64,000 nucleotides of DNA from Strigamia acuminata. Its lineage: Eukaryota; Arthropoda; Chilopoda; Geophilomorpha; Linotaeniidae. This document shows, piece by piece, positions 11,727 to 23,300 of the stretch; position 1 is the first letter of the stretch; every line of letters begins with the position of its first letter. Made by a program: the position numbers and the translations under genes. The stretch spans positions 16,795,060 through 16,859,059 of the forward strand of contig OX442314.1 in assembly GCA_949358305.1 (NCBI GenBank). The letters are read 5' to 3'. A model generated the notes under the pieces. The model had not been told where the DNA came from and did not search any database. It worked only from the letters and a program-made list of their open reading frames with translations.

Positions 11727-12133
11727 GTTTGTTTTTATTATTTGTAATAATTAATTCGTTTTAAATTAATTTTTTTAGAAGGTTAAAAGCAATTTATATT
11801 TACCGGTAAGTTGAAAAAGCGACTTGCTACATGTGTGGAAGGTTCGATGGTTTATTATCGTTCAAAGTATTTCCGCACTTGCGTGATAATAGTTCATTTG
11901 CAACCATTCCGGGAACAGCTAGTCACAAACATGGTTTTCATCTTGTTTTCGCAAAGAATCTTCCAAAAATGGCATTATAGATTGTTTTGGTTACTAGAAA
12001 TATGAAATCAATACACTCTCAGTTCAATACACTTTCAGAGACAACTAAACATTAATAGAATCAACTACTCCGTAACTGTTATTGTTTGTCGCTTTTACTA
12101 AATTTAATTCAGGCAACAAAATCCTAAAGTCTT

Positions 12134-12184
12134 TTTTAACTAAATGTTTAGTTTTCTCTCAGCCAACCAGACATTTAGTTAAAA
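12134..12184. repeat. Perfect 14-bp inverted repeat with 23-bp loop
   Basis: TTTTAACTAAATGT at 12134-12147 is mirrored by ACATTTAGTTAAAA at 12171-12184. It lies between the IR pseudogene and the intact IR gene. It could be the remnant of a small transposon or a chance hairpin. Confidence 0.5.
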
Positions 12185-14200
12185 CAATTAAACTGTTTTT
12201 AGTGTACAACCTGCGTGAAATACATGCGAACTAAAACCAATTAAACTGCCCAAAATGAATGATTTATGAGTAACCGTTAACAGAACATTACCCGGACAGT
12301 TTGATCTGCTTTTGAACTACGCATGCGTGCCATTACAGGTCGATTCACACCTTCCACAGAATAATACTGTGATCTTCATCGCAGTATCAAAGAATCTATT
12401 CTCTAATAATAAATAGGTAGCCACGGAAAGGATACCACCAATACGACTTACGTGGATTAAATTAAACGTAAGTAATGTACGTTTTAAATAGTTATGCGAG
12501 TTTAACTCCAAGTATATCTTAATTTTTCTCATATATGAACAAAGTTCATTGTCAGGAAGAAAATGCATTTTCGGAAATGTTGCAATGGACAAAATCATGC
12601 ATTTTTATGAAAAAAATGCATTTGTATACGTTCAAACAATGTTTATTATTTTTTTTAAAATACAAATTGAACATTTTTAAACGTTTTTATTTAACTTGTC
12701 ATGAATGTTTGTGAGTGTGTTTGTTTGTTTCAACTTCCTGTGCACTGTAGCCCCACCACTGGTATATTTAAACTAAAATGGAGGCCAGATTGTAAGGGTC
12801 AACTTCAAATCTGCTTTGTTTTTAATTATAACGTGCTTAATAAATTCAGGAGCCAGGCTAATCCTGGTTAAAATAAAAATTCCTATCTGCCCAAAGATTT
12901 TGTTTTTCCATTTTAATGTGGAAAAGTCCATTTTTTGTGATTTTCGGCGCTTACACGGCAATCACGAAATAATCTACGGTAGTAGCGCACTTTGGCGGCA
13001 ATTTGAAGCACCATTATAAAGCCTTTTTCCAAAAACGTAGTTTTTTATATTTATTTGTTTTTAATATGGCCTTAAAAGGAAGAAGGGAGAAAGGAGAGGA
13101 AGAAAGGCCTAGAGGTCATAAATAAATTAGGAAGCTCTTGCAAGGCCTCAAAAGAAGACTGCGTTGTTGTCCTTGAGCGAGTCTCATGACACGCGGGGTC
13201 TGATGCGATTGCACTGAACGCACCGTTCTTGCGCTGGCTCTAACTTGTAAGTTACTTACACCAAACATACAGAACTACAAGGCAAACTTTAGGGAAAACT
13301 AACCATTAATTTAAACCATAAATAAGGTACCGGGTGGCCTACATAAAACAGGCCCGACAATACAAGGAGGGTTACGAAGGTTGTCTCAAAAAAATGTATA
13401 CACACACAAAATTAATTATACATAAATTATTAGCTGTGAGCAGGGTTGTTTAATTAACGTTTCTAGTGCAGTTTTTTTTGCTCTTTTGTTTAGTGTTTAG
13501 TTTTTGATGATCCGAGCTTTTGTTCTCGAGATATTTGCGATTTTAATCAATCATTGTCCGAATCCGCCAAGTTTGATTGCACTAGCCATTCCTGAATTTT
13601 GTGATACTTTTTGAATCTCTTCAATAGTACTTTTGTGGATTTCTTCAGATGTATCAGTACAAGATTTTGCTTGATTTTGTGAGATTTTGCTACATTTTTT
13701 GAGATTTTGCTTCATTTTTTTAGATTTTGCTACATTTTTTGAGATTTTGCTACATTTTTTGAGATTTTGCTATAGTAAAGTCGTATGGAACCAAAAAAGT
13801 GTTACAGGTACCGTTCCAGTCCCACAAATTGTGGTATTTTTTGAAAAATACTGTGTACCTGTACCGGTAATGGCACTGCTGAAAAAATCCACAAATTTAC
13901 CACAAAATCTAAAATTCAAGCTGACTAGTGCCATCCGGTATAACTTGAGCATAATGGGCCTTTTATGTATTTATATTTTTTTAAAAACTAAAATCGATTT
14001 ATGTAATAGATAAAAAAAATTCTCATAAATGTTCACACGCACGAAAAAAAATCGTTAATTGCTCAATAATTGTGCTAAGAAACATAGTTTGTAAGTTACG
14101 AGCCATAAATGCGTACGGTAAATCAATAATTTCAAACTAGATTGTCAACCAGTAGAGTAACGAAAATACCTGTAACTTTGTGCAATCTGATGTTTTCTTG
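12185..14200. other. Intergenic stretch before the intact ionotropic receptor
   Basis: No gene was modelled. A GC-richer block at 13080-13370 (CGAGTCTCATGACACGCGG and around) has no long open frame and may be an old repeat. A 20-bp tandem array lies at 13661-13772. ORFs here are short and lack splice support. Confidence 0.4.
13661..13772 (+). repeat. 20-bp tandem repeat, about five copies
   Basis: The unit GAGATTTTGCTACATTTTTT recurs with an exact 20-base period from 13681, 13701, 13721, 13741 and 13761, with a diverged copy at 13661. Only one or two substitutions separate the copies. It reads as a simple non-coding minisatellite. Confidence 0.85.
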
Positions 14201-14247
14201 TTTTCTTGTTTCCAGTAATTAACTTGATATTGTCCATTGTATTACAC

Positions 14248-16846
14248 ATGACTGGTTCAATGCCCATTCTTAACGTCTTTGAAGTAAACATAAGCAGCTG
14301 TGATGTAAACGACAATCGTTGTTTGTCAAACATGAACAGTAGTATCTGCTGTTTTTTATACGTTGTGGTGGCGGTTGCCCGCTACATAGACACCCACAAA
14401 GTTGTAGTTTTTATGTATCCTGAGAACGGTAACAGTATGAAATACACAGCATTTTTTTACACTAGAATAACTAACGGTAAATGATTCAATGTACAGGAAT
14501 GGACATGCAAAAAATTGCAAAGTTATTGTCTGAGCAGTTCATGGAGAACCGAATTTTCTCATTAGATCAAAGACTATCAAATGAAGCGTTATTGGGAGCA
14601 TCAGACACGAATTTATTTTTCGTTTGGTGGCGACTGAATCGACCCAACAATACTAATTCAGTCCAACTTTTAAATCGCATGATAGAATTAAACTTACTTC
14701 AGCGACCGAGGGTTTTGTATATTGTTACTGATGATAATGAAGAACCTAGAACTTTGCTAAAAAGTGTAAATCTGACGCCTGTTAGTCTTGTTGCAGTCAT
14801 CCAAAAGGTCAGACGTGTTTCATTAATCAAATTTGTGTCTTTTAGTCTTGTAATTGATATTTCTGTTTAAATTGCAGAATAGTAATCAGAACGCTACAGG
14901 ATATTTAGTCAGTGATGTTTATGGAGCTGATGAACATCATACATTAGTAACAAGGGTATTTGCAAGTTTGTGGATACACGGAAATGTTGTGAGATATAAG
15001 AAAACAGGAGTATTTCCAGAGAAAATTCGAAAGTTACTCAACTATACCATCAGAGTTGGTGCTCTAAGGGTAAATATTAACAATTTTAATCTATTTTTGA
15101 CTCTTCCTGGAATGGACATTCTATATATGGTTTATTTTTAATATTTGGTAAACAAATATCCATGTTTATCAAATGGGAAGGAGTTAACTGAACACAAAGA
15201 GTTTCTGAATTTCTATATTGCATTTGGTATTGTAGAGACCTCCATTTACCGATTATTATCCTGAAACAGATGAATTATCTGGTATTCTAGGAGATATTTT
15301 AAAGACTTCACAAAAGCTTCTTTCTTTGAGGTAAATCAGGGCAAAGTTTATTATTTTCATTAATGAAACATATTTTACTTTTGATTACGGTAGCTATGAC
15401 ACACATTTATCCGGTGAAGATAATGCTACAAGAACGTTGGACATATTTGAGGAATTGCGCTTAAATGTTTGTATTAAAGAAATGTTATTTACCATCTAAT
15501 ATTAGATTTCTTTTATTAAGAAATCAGATTTAATTCTCGGTGTGCACACCATGGGCCGACGCCGTAGAATATTATATTCGTTTTCACGACCTGTCGCATT
15601 TGGACAATATTTGATTGTATATCAACGACCAGAGTTGACGCGTTTTGCTTCTGGATATGTAGCAGCATTTTCCAATGGATTGTGGACTATAGTTTTGATA
15701 ACTTTTTTGATGTTTAATATCATAATTATTGTTACGAACAAAATTTTGAAGATTTTCTCCAGCAAAGACACAAATATAGAAAATCAAGCTGAAGACGTTC
15801 GTCATCTTAAATCAACAATTTTTAATACTATCGCCGCGTTTGCTCTAAGAGGTTCATTGTATAAGAAATTTATTACAAATTGGAAATCTTGCTGGACTTA
15901 AGCTTAGGCGGCTTGGCTTTTACCAGAGGAATGGTGAACTTTGCTGCATAGCGTGATGTTCTGCAGCAAAATTCACTAATATTGATTTCCAATTCAAATG
16001 TTTGTTCTTTGTATATACAATTTTAATTTAGTAACTAATTTATTTAGGAGACGCATATCTCCGACAAAGTCAATCATCTCAAATTGTATGGTTTACCTTT
16101 TGCGTTTTCTCTTTTTTAATATTTTCTTCGTTCTCATCCAAATTGACTTCATTTTTTACAGTTTACACTGAAAAGATCCCTTTTAAGTCTATGAATGATT
16201 TAATTGACAATACAAATTTCAGTGTTACTGCTATAATAAATTCCAGTGCATATAAGCGCATCGAAGTAATGTTAGAATGATTATTTTTTTAATAACATTC
16301 ATTTTTATTTAAATTCTTATTTTTTAGAAAGCTACAAGCGGTGTACATGTTAAAGTCAAACATCGAATTGCTAAATATGTGGAAAGTTCGAAAGCTGGAG
16401 TAGAATATGTTTACACACATAGTGACGCAATATTATACGATCATAACGTTCAAGTTTGTCCGCATTTGCGTGATAATTGCTCATTTGCCACCATTCTGGC
16501 TTCAATGTTTTACAAACATAGTTTTCATTTTGTTTTCACAAAAAATCATTCTCTAATGCACGATTTTAATAAAGTGTAAGGCCAATTTTACATAAAAAGG
16601 ATAAAATGCATGAATTAATTGACATAAATAACAGTGTGTTTTTATTTCAGAATTGGGATGTTTGAAGAAACAGGCGTCCTTTCTAAAATGAGAGAACCAG
16701 TCCAGTGGATTTCAGAGGTTTATTGCGCCCAAAAAAATGAATACGATTCTTTAACAATCAATGAAATTTTTCCTTTAATTTATATTTTGGCATTGGGACT
16801 AACAATGTCCGTGTTTGCTTTCATTGTAGAACGATGGGTCTACTGA
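14248..16846 (+). CDS. Ionotropic receptor (IR), intact
   Basis: Nine exons (14248-14428, 14497-14807, 14878-15069, 15236-15330, 15394-15466, 15521-15851, 16048-16265, 16328-16575, 16651-16846) give 614 aa, the usual IR size. In order: an amino-terminal domain; ligand-binding lobe S1 (RPPFTDYYPETDELSG, then LILGVHTMGRRRRILYSFSRP with a candidate binding Arg); TM1 (core LWTIVLITFLMFNIIII); a pore loop (STIFNTIAAFALRGDAY); TM2 (LTSFFTVYTEKIP); lobe S2; and TM3 (IYILALGLTMSVFAFIVE). IRs form cation channels in sensory dendrites that detect odours, tastes or humidity. Exon 1 may extend upstream: the frame stays open to 14206 and a TTTCCAG acceptor sits at 14214, so the true start and signal peptide are uncertain. 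Introns with GTCAGA and GTTCAT donors are weak; the GTCAG donor is conserved in the pseudogene. Confidence 0.88.
15879..15993. repeat. Nested inverted repeat in an IR intron
   Basis: Within intron 15852-16047, AATTGGAAATC (15878-15888) mirrors GATTTCCAATT (15984-15994). Inside it, GTGAACTTTGCTGCA (15934-15948) mirrors TGCAGCAAAATTCAC (15962-15976) with one mismatch. The intron is about three times longer than its neighbours and begins with a weak GTTCAT donor. A decayed MITE inside the intron is the simplest reading. Confidence 0.5.
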
Positions 16847-16980
16847 AGGTGTGTAAATTAATCAAAATATAAAATAAAGAGTAAAAATAAAGAGACAATT
16901 TCTGTGCTATGTAAATAGCAAATCATATTCAACAAACGCCATCTGTTATTGAAAATTAACAACACTCTTAGGAAACAAGC

Positions 16981-18612
16981 ATGGCGGACTTTTATTCTAA
17001 CGTGTTCGTAGGTGCCCAAACTGGGCTTTTAAAAGGTAAAATGTAAGTATTTAACAACTATCTATTTGCTTATATTGTGTATTTTTTAGGTGTTAATTCC
17101 GAGAGCAAAGTGTTTCGTAATTTAAACAGCGTTCAATCGCTCGATCGACAGCAGGAAATACGAACCATGTGTTGGTCGAATAACGACGAATCCGAGGTAA
17201 TTCAATAAACACAATTATTATCTCTTACAAATTAAATATTTCAATAATTTGTTTTTATTTTTTACAGATATTACTCGGACTTAAAAACCAGACAATCAAA
17301 CAGTTTAATGTTGACAGCAGTCACTTCCTGAATTCGCTCGATGCGACGGGCGGTGAAGGAGCTATTATTGATTTAACAAAAATAAACCAGTACACATATA
17401 ACAGATATAAGAAGAAAAAATCAAAGTAGTTCGATAATAAAATACATTTTTTAATTTTTAGGAAATTATTGACGTGTGTTGAATCTGGTCTCGTGAGATT
17501 ATGGAGCGAAACTATGACTGTAGAAGTTAGTAAAGACTAGAGATTATATTTATTCTAATTTCGGATGAAAAATTAATTTAAAAATTCTCTTTAGACTGAA
17601 TTCAATGCAGGTGACAACACTGAAGTTATGCGACACAACGTAAACGAACCAAATCTGGTAGCAACTGGAGGCAAAGAAAATCCTTTGAAGATTTGGGATT
17701 TGAATAAATTAGAAACGCCAATTTTTAAAGCAAAAAACGTAAATAATGAATGAAATATACAAATTTTATTTATTCCAAATAATCCATGAAAAAATAATAA
17801 TTTTAGGTGCCACACGATTTTCTGAATTTGCGAGTTCCAATCTGGGTGAAAGACACTCATTTTCTTCCTAACAAACAGATAGTTACTTGCACTGGTCATC
17901 ATCAGGTATTACAAATATCATTAAATGTGTTAATATCTGAAATTTAATAAATGAAATAATTGAAATAATTAGGTGCGGTTGTATGATCCCAAGACCATTC
18001 AACGAAGGCCGATGATTCAGGTCGAATTTGGTGAATATCCATTAACAGCGATGTCTCTGTGCACAATTCCTCAGTAAGAATAATGATGTTAGAAACGGAA
18101 CAAAACATAATTTCTACGTATCTTTTAGCAACGTTATTGTCGGCAATTCTCGCGGTTACATGGCTCTCGTGGACCTTCGCAAAAAGAAAGTTGTTCATCA
18201 CTATAAAGGGTTTGCTGGTAGTATTCGGTGCGTGCAATGCCACCCTTCTTTGCCCATCGTTGCAACTTGTGGCCTAGATCGGTTTTTACGCATTCACGAT
18301 GTAAACACGCACAAATTATTACATAAGGTTGGTTTATTAAGTTATAAAAATAAGTTTACAAATTAATTCTTTGTTAATTTTCAGGTGTACTTGAAATCGG
18401 CTTTAAATTGTTTGCTGCTGCGTGAAAAACAAATGGTGGATGACATGGAGGAATCAAAGGAAGATAAAGCAGACGAGAGCGGCGGTAGTGATACTGAATT
18501 GTGGGACAGTATGAAAGTTGTTGGTGATAAAAGACGGAAGGCAATGGAACCTAAAACGAAGAAAAAACAAAAAATATATGTTAATCCATTTAAAAAACCG
18601 TCTAAAGATTAA
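16981..18612 (+). CDS. WDR74: WDR74/NSA1-like ribosome-assembly WD-repeat protein
   Basis: Nine exons (16981-17035, 17090-17196, 17268-17389, 17462-17525, 17595-17738, 17807-17905, 17973-18073, 18129-18327, 18385-18612) encode 372 aa against 385 in human. Family signatures run throughout: VFVGAQTGLLKGVN at the start, ATGGKENPLKIWDL, LRVPIWVKDTHFLP, CTGHHQVRLYDP, GEYPLTAMSL, CHPSLPIVATCGLDRFLRIH and VYLKSALNCLLL. A Lys-rich nucleolar-type tail follows. The protein is a WD40 propeller that works with the AAA-ATPase NVL/Rix7 in nucleolar maturation of pre-60S ribosomes. Exon 3 could instead end 36 bases later with the frame kept; the shorter form fits the family length better. The start lies only 134 bp after the IR stop. 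Confidence 0.96.
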
Positions 18613-18623
18613 AAAGTCATACT

Positions 18624-18809
18624 TTATGGAGTCACTGTTCCCGCTGAATCGCAGCATTTTGTTTCTTGTATACAACAGATAGAACTAAGAGCGCGTATTC
18701 CGCAAGAAAGATTATTACAGATCAGATATTTCATAATGAAACCTGCTTGGGCAGTATTTGCAAGAGCAACGGAGAGTAAAAATAGCCATAAAAAAAACCG
18801 ATATTTCAT
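18624..18809 (-). CDS. Small secreted cysteine-rich peptide (61 aa)
   Basis: From the ATG at 18809 the minus strand encodes a textbook signal peptide (MKYRFFLWLFLLSVALANTAQA). A 39-residue mature part follows with six cysteines in the pattern C-x4-C-x8-CC-x5-CC (residues 31, 36, 45, 46, 52, 53), enough for three disulfides. Just upstream there is a good 5'-UTR intron: donor GAAG|GTAAGT at 18904 and acceptor TTTTTCAG at 18818, ending 8 bases before the ATG. This supports a real transcript. The gene converges on WDR74 with 11 bases between the two stop codons, so the 3' UTRs must overlap. No known toxin, defensin or hormone family is recognised; antimicrobial, signalling or toxin-like roles are all possible. 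Confidence 0.6.
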   Translation of the reverse strand: MKYRFFLWLFLLSVALANTAQAGFIMKYLICNNLSCGIRALSSICCIQETKCCDSAGTVTP

Positions 18810-18909
18810 TGTAGTTCCTGAAAAAGTGGCGAAATTTTGCTTTTTCATTAAATCTAAATATTCTCCTGTGACAAATTGTCAGTCTACTCGGTTTACAAAC
18901 TTACCTTCA

Positions 18910-20370
18910 CTATAACCTCTTGCTTCGCAAATGGTACAAATATGAGTGCGTGGAGGTCACGGTGGTGTGTTGGCCCAATTCTTATTCCGGCTTAAAAGGT
19001 CAATGAACAACGGGCAGAAGAATGGTGGATACGTTACAGGAAGGTCGCACGTATTTTATTTCGGAATAAATTAAAATGAAATAAAGCAAATGAATAAAAG
19101 ACAAGATCTATGGGACATTTAAACACCCATTGAAATATTTAATCGGTATAAGCTACGGTTGGAACGGGAACCAAAGAATTTTCATGCAAGAATGAACACA
19201 TCTGTTAATCCAAGGTTAAATCTAAGTTTGGGTACATCAAATATTTTTACAAATTCCTTTCCTTGTAGTTCTTGCAAGATGAAGATGAATGAACCGAGCC
19301 AGTAGCCCTTTAATTTAATTTGATACAACCGATGACTTTGCAGAAACTCGAGCCAGTAGAAGTTAATCAATTAATGGATAATACAAGACGAAGTAGAAAG
19401 TTTTGCAACGAAAAATAAAAAGAAAACACAGAAACTCCAAAATTTATATATTTAATTAATTTTTACGATTATTAAAAATATTTAGCAATTTTTATACATT
19501 TAATGGTGGCGCTAACGTCTTTAGTTGAGCCAATAAGGTCAAGCACACGATTTGCTGCGTTTCTGAATTAGTGTCGGCAAAAAAAAAAAATACACAGCAG
19601 TATAGGGGCGGCTTAAATTCTGCTATTAGGCGGCAGGTGCTTTTGAGTTCCGGTAAGTGGCACTAGATGCAGCATTTATTGATAATATTGATACAGAATT
19701 TGACTTGAAAACAAAAATAAAATCATCGAAGCATGGTATTTAATTGATAATAATCTGTCAATAGTTTCGGTATCGTAATGACCAGCAAAATCGGCGTAAT
19801 AAATAACGAACGAATCTTCACTGTATTACTTTTTAATTTAATCAATAAATTCCACTAATCTCATTCAAATTAGAGAATTGTACTTTTTAACATAAAATCT
19901 TTCGGTATTTATCAGCTTCTATGCAAATTGATATCTTAAGACTCTGCTGACGTGGTCGAGCATGGTGCCCTCGCCTCAGATGTTTGAGATGAGTGATGGG
20001 GAAATTATCTCAGATTTTTGAATGTTGAATCAGAATCATGAGCAACTTGAAAACGAGGAACAACTACTTGAAACAATAAAGAATTTATTTTAATATTTGT
20101 GGCAATATTTTTAATTTATTAAATTTTATTTAAATTTAAAATTTTATTTTTATTTTTTATTTTTTTTTTTATTTTGATAATATTCATTCAATCAATGATA
20201 AGTAAATATTAACGGAACTATCAGTACTGTAAGTCTTGAATTACCGAAACTGCAATTAAATTTGATAACTGTAAATTGCTATAATTTATAATTGAAAATC
20301 ACCAGATGGTGAACAAATATAATAATTGTAATTCCAATTTTTAATTTTTAATTATTTTTTTTTGTATTTT
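18910..20370. other. Intergenic, with untranslated exons of both neighbours
   Basis: The right end carries a TTTTGCAG acceptor (20367-20374) for a 5'-UTR exon of the next gene. The left end holds the upstream untranslated exon of the Cys-rich peptide gene. Otherwise the sequence is AT-rich with a GC-richer patch at 19500-19680; no coding frame or repeat stands out. Confidence 0.4.
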
Positions 20371-20383
20371 GCAGACGTGGAAG

Positions 20384-23300
20384 ATGGAATTGACAAGTTT
20401 TCTGGTTTTTTGCGGATTCGTCATTTTTTCAGTTCTAATTATCATAGTTGTGTCTGTTTTCGGGATGCATGAGAAATCGTACGACGAAGCTGTGGTCGAA
20501 CAACGAAGCAAAGATCAAGGAAGCGGATTGGTCTTGAAAAGTGGAAAAGTTAATAAGGACAAGAAGAAGAAAAGTTCTAAGAAGCAGAAGGAAAAGGAAA
20601 AATTAGTTGAGAAGGAAAAAGTGGCCATCAATGTGGCAGTTGCAAAGATTAAAAGTAAACCGCGTGTAGCAACACTTCCATTAGCCGAAGTGAAACCGTT
20701 GTCAGTAACCAAACCTGTGGTTTTGCAGACAAAAAACATTAAATCTTCGAACGTTAAATCTTCGAACATTAAATCGGTTGAAAACGAACCGGAATTGAAA
20801 TCCGTCTCAGTGAAGAAGATGATTAAAAAAGAAATCATCGAAACTGACAGAGAGAAGGGAAAAAATAAGAAAAATGCATCGAAACCCATCAAAGCTGAAG
20901 TTAAGCCTTTGAAAGCTGAAAATCAACCCGTGAAAGTTGTTGAATCCAAGATAATTAAAGCCGAACTTAAGCCGAAAGTCGAAAATAAATTAATCAAAAC
21001 CGAAGTTAAGGTGATAAAAACGGAAACCAAAGCGGCGAAGAAAGAAGCGAAGACTTCAATTGTGAATCCAAAACCCAATAAAACTGAGACGAAGCAGAAA
21101 GAAGTGAATTCCAAAGTGGAACAGAAAGCAGTTAAGGTTGAGCATAAGCCTGAGTCGGAGGGTCGTAACACTTCTCAGAGGAATAATGCTGAAGTACAAA
21201 AGAAAAATACTTCCAAGATTGACGAGAGTGCGTCACTCCCGCAATCACCAACAAAAAGGGCCAAGAAACTGAAATACGATTTGAGTAAGAGATTTATTTC
21301 ATTCTGTACTTTAATGTGTGTAATATTAATTAATTTTTCTTTTTAGGTTCTGGAGATAATGGCATGAATGGAATATATTTAGCGACAGTGCTGCGCAACG
21401 CTATTTTAACTGATGCTGAATTACAAACGTTAATTGAGATTCTTCTGAATCGTCAACAGGAAGGTGAATCTTGGATCAAGGTAATTTTTTTAATTTTAAA
21501 AGAATTTTAGTTTTATACAATTGAAATTGTTTTGTTTTTTTTTCGCAGATGGGTCAGAAAATCGATCCATTTTCCGCATTAAAAAAGCAGTTGCAGGAAA
21601 CCGAGCAGAAATTGGCGGATGAGCAGATGACATCGCAAACAACGAGTAATAAGTTGAAGGAATTGCGGCAGGAGTTGACGAAAACGAGTCAAATGGAAAG
21701 ATCTTCACGAGAAAAATTTTTAGCTTCTCAACAAGAATTGCAAAATTTGCATTTGCATTATCAACATCAACACGACCAACACGTGTCTGAAATGAATGGT
21801 TTACAAGTGTGTTTATTGAATGCAGCTTGCATTGGATCATAGTTACGAGTTATTGTTGTTTTAGATGAAGTTCCAGCAAGTTCAGGTGAAGAGTAGCGAG
21901 GAGCATCGACTCGCGCTGCAACATGTGCAAGATGAAAACGAAAAATTAAAACAAGCTCTTGCGCAAATGGAAGTCACGTATGTTCATATAAAATTCCATA
22001 ATAATTTTGCACAAAAAAAAGTCAGAATTTATTTATTAAAAATTATTATTTTTTGTTTACTAGTAAAAAAAAGTCAGAATATATTAAAAATTATTATTTT
22101 TTGTTTACTAGTTCAAAATCTCTGACTTCCAATGAAATTGCTCGTCTTCAGTGCGATGTTGAACAATGGCGAATAACGTGCGAACAATACAAAGAGCAAT
22201 TGACATCTAGTCAGCAAGGTGAAAACGAGCGACAACAGCACATGCATCAGCTCCAACAGTGCATTAAGGATTTAAAGAATCAAGCTGTAAATTAAAAATT
22301 TAAGCTTAAAAAAACGTCGAGAATTGAATGTTTCGATCGATTTTTTTGTAGGGACAGCAAGAGAAGGCAACGCAACAAGAAATGAACGATTTGTTAAAGC
22401 AGATGAGCCAATTGGAATCCAATCGGAATGCATTGCAACGTGATTTGGGTTTGTATCAAAACGTACAAACTGAAAATAACACTTTGCACAATAAGATCCG
22501 AGATATGGAAAAGACAAATAATAACATTTGTCAGAGAATTCAGGAACTTGAAGACCAGGTCCTTGTAAGTGTGATCATAAATAGTTTTCTGCAAATATAT
22601 TTTACATTTTAAAATATTAAACAGAATGCAGAAGCAAATCTCAGCGTATGCATGAAGGAAAACGATGTCAAGTACGATTCAATTAATATTTTCGTATCTA
22701 AGCGTGTAAATGAATAAACTTTGTGAAATGTATAGGCACCAAGAAGCACAACACGAACTCGATCAGGTGCATCAGAATAATGAAATGCTTAAGATGAAGA
22801 TCGAAGAAACCATGAAAGATATCGTGGCTAAAGAATCTCTCTTAACCAAACAAGAAAATGATCTCGCACAGTACTTAGACGAAGTCCAGCAAGTGACGAA
22901 GGAATTAAATATACAACGGGAGAAAAATAATGTAAATTGAAAACTATTTGCATTTTAATTGGGTATTGGTTTTGAAGCTGCGAAATAACACAAATAGTAT
23001 GTGACGAACCAGTTTATACGAAGCGTTGTTATTAGACGTTTAAAAAATGAGGAGATTTAACTAGGCTGAGAAGAAAAAGAAAGGCTAAAGAAATGGCCGT
23101 AACTCTCACGAGTATTAAATTTGTAGGAATTGCGCAGAAAAAATTGGAAGGCAATGGAAGCGTTGTCAAAAGCTGAAAGAAGGGTGGAAGACAAAGTAAA
23201 TAAAATGGAGAAACTAACGGGGGTAAGTTAGTTAAAAGTAACTGCTTGGGGAATTTGGTGACGGAATATTAGTAATTAACCGGCTATACGTTTTCAACGG

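Larger units (their letters stand above)
9770..11990 (+). pseudogene. Decayed ionotropic-receptor gene, paralogue of the intact copy at 14.2 kb
   Basis: Exon after exon aligns to the intact receptor downstream: the FVWW and Glu-Glu-Pro blocks of the amino-terminal domain (9840-10180), the RPPFIDY S1 block (10510-10610), the LSGEDN block (10665-10730), the first membrane helix (10940-11000), the TM2 block (11480-11560) and the S2 lobe (11780-11990). Inactivating lesions are visible: one inserted base at CAGTTTATTTGGAAACCG (~9903), a second frameshift near 10340, and TTG changed to TGA at the end of the S1 exon (~10602). There is also an internal S2 deletion around 11850 and loss of the last exon with TM3. 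A BEL/Pao fragment and a MITE have inserted into it. Ionotropic receptors are chemosensory relatives of glutamate receptors. Confidence 0.85.

Noticed and set aside
12340-12356. tRNA B-box-like GGTCGATTCACACC
   Set aside because: No matching A-box, acceptor stem or anticodon arm at the right spacing.
14477-14496. A 20-nt intron (GTAAATGATTCAATGTACAG) in the intact IR gene
   Set aside because: It would be far below normal intron size. A 68-nt intron starting at 14429 (GTAACA) keeps the frame, contains a CTAAC-like branch site and gives a protein that fits the family better.
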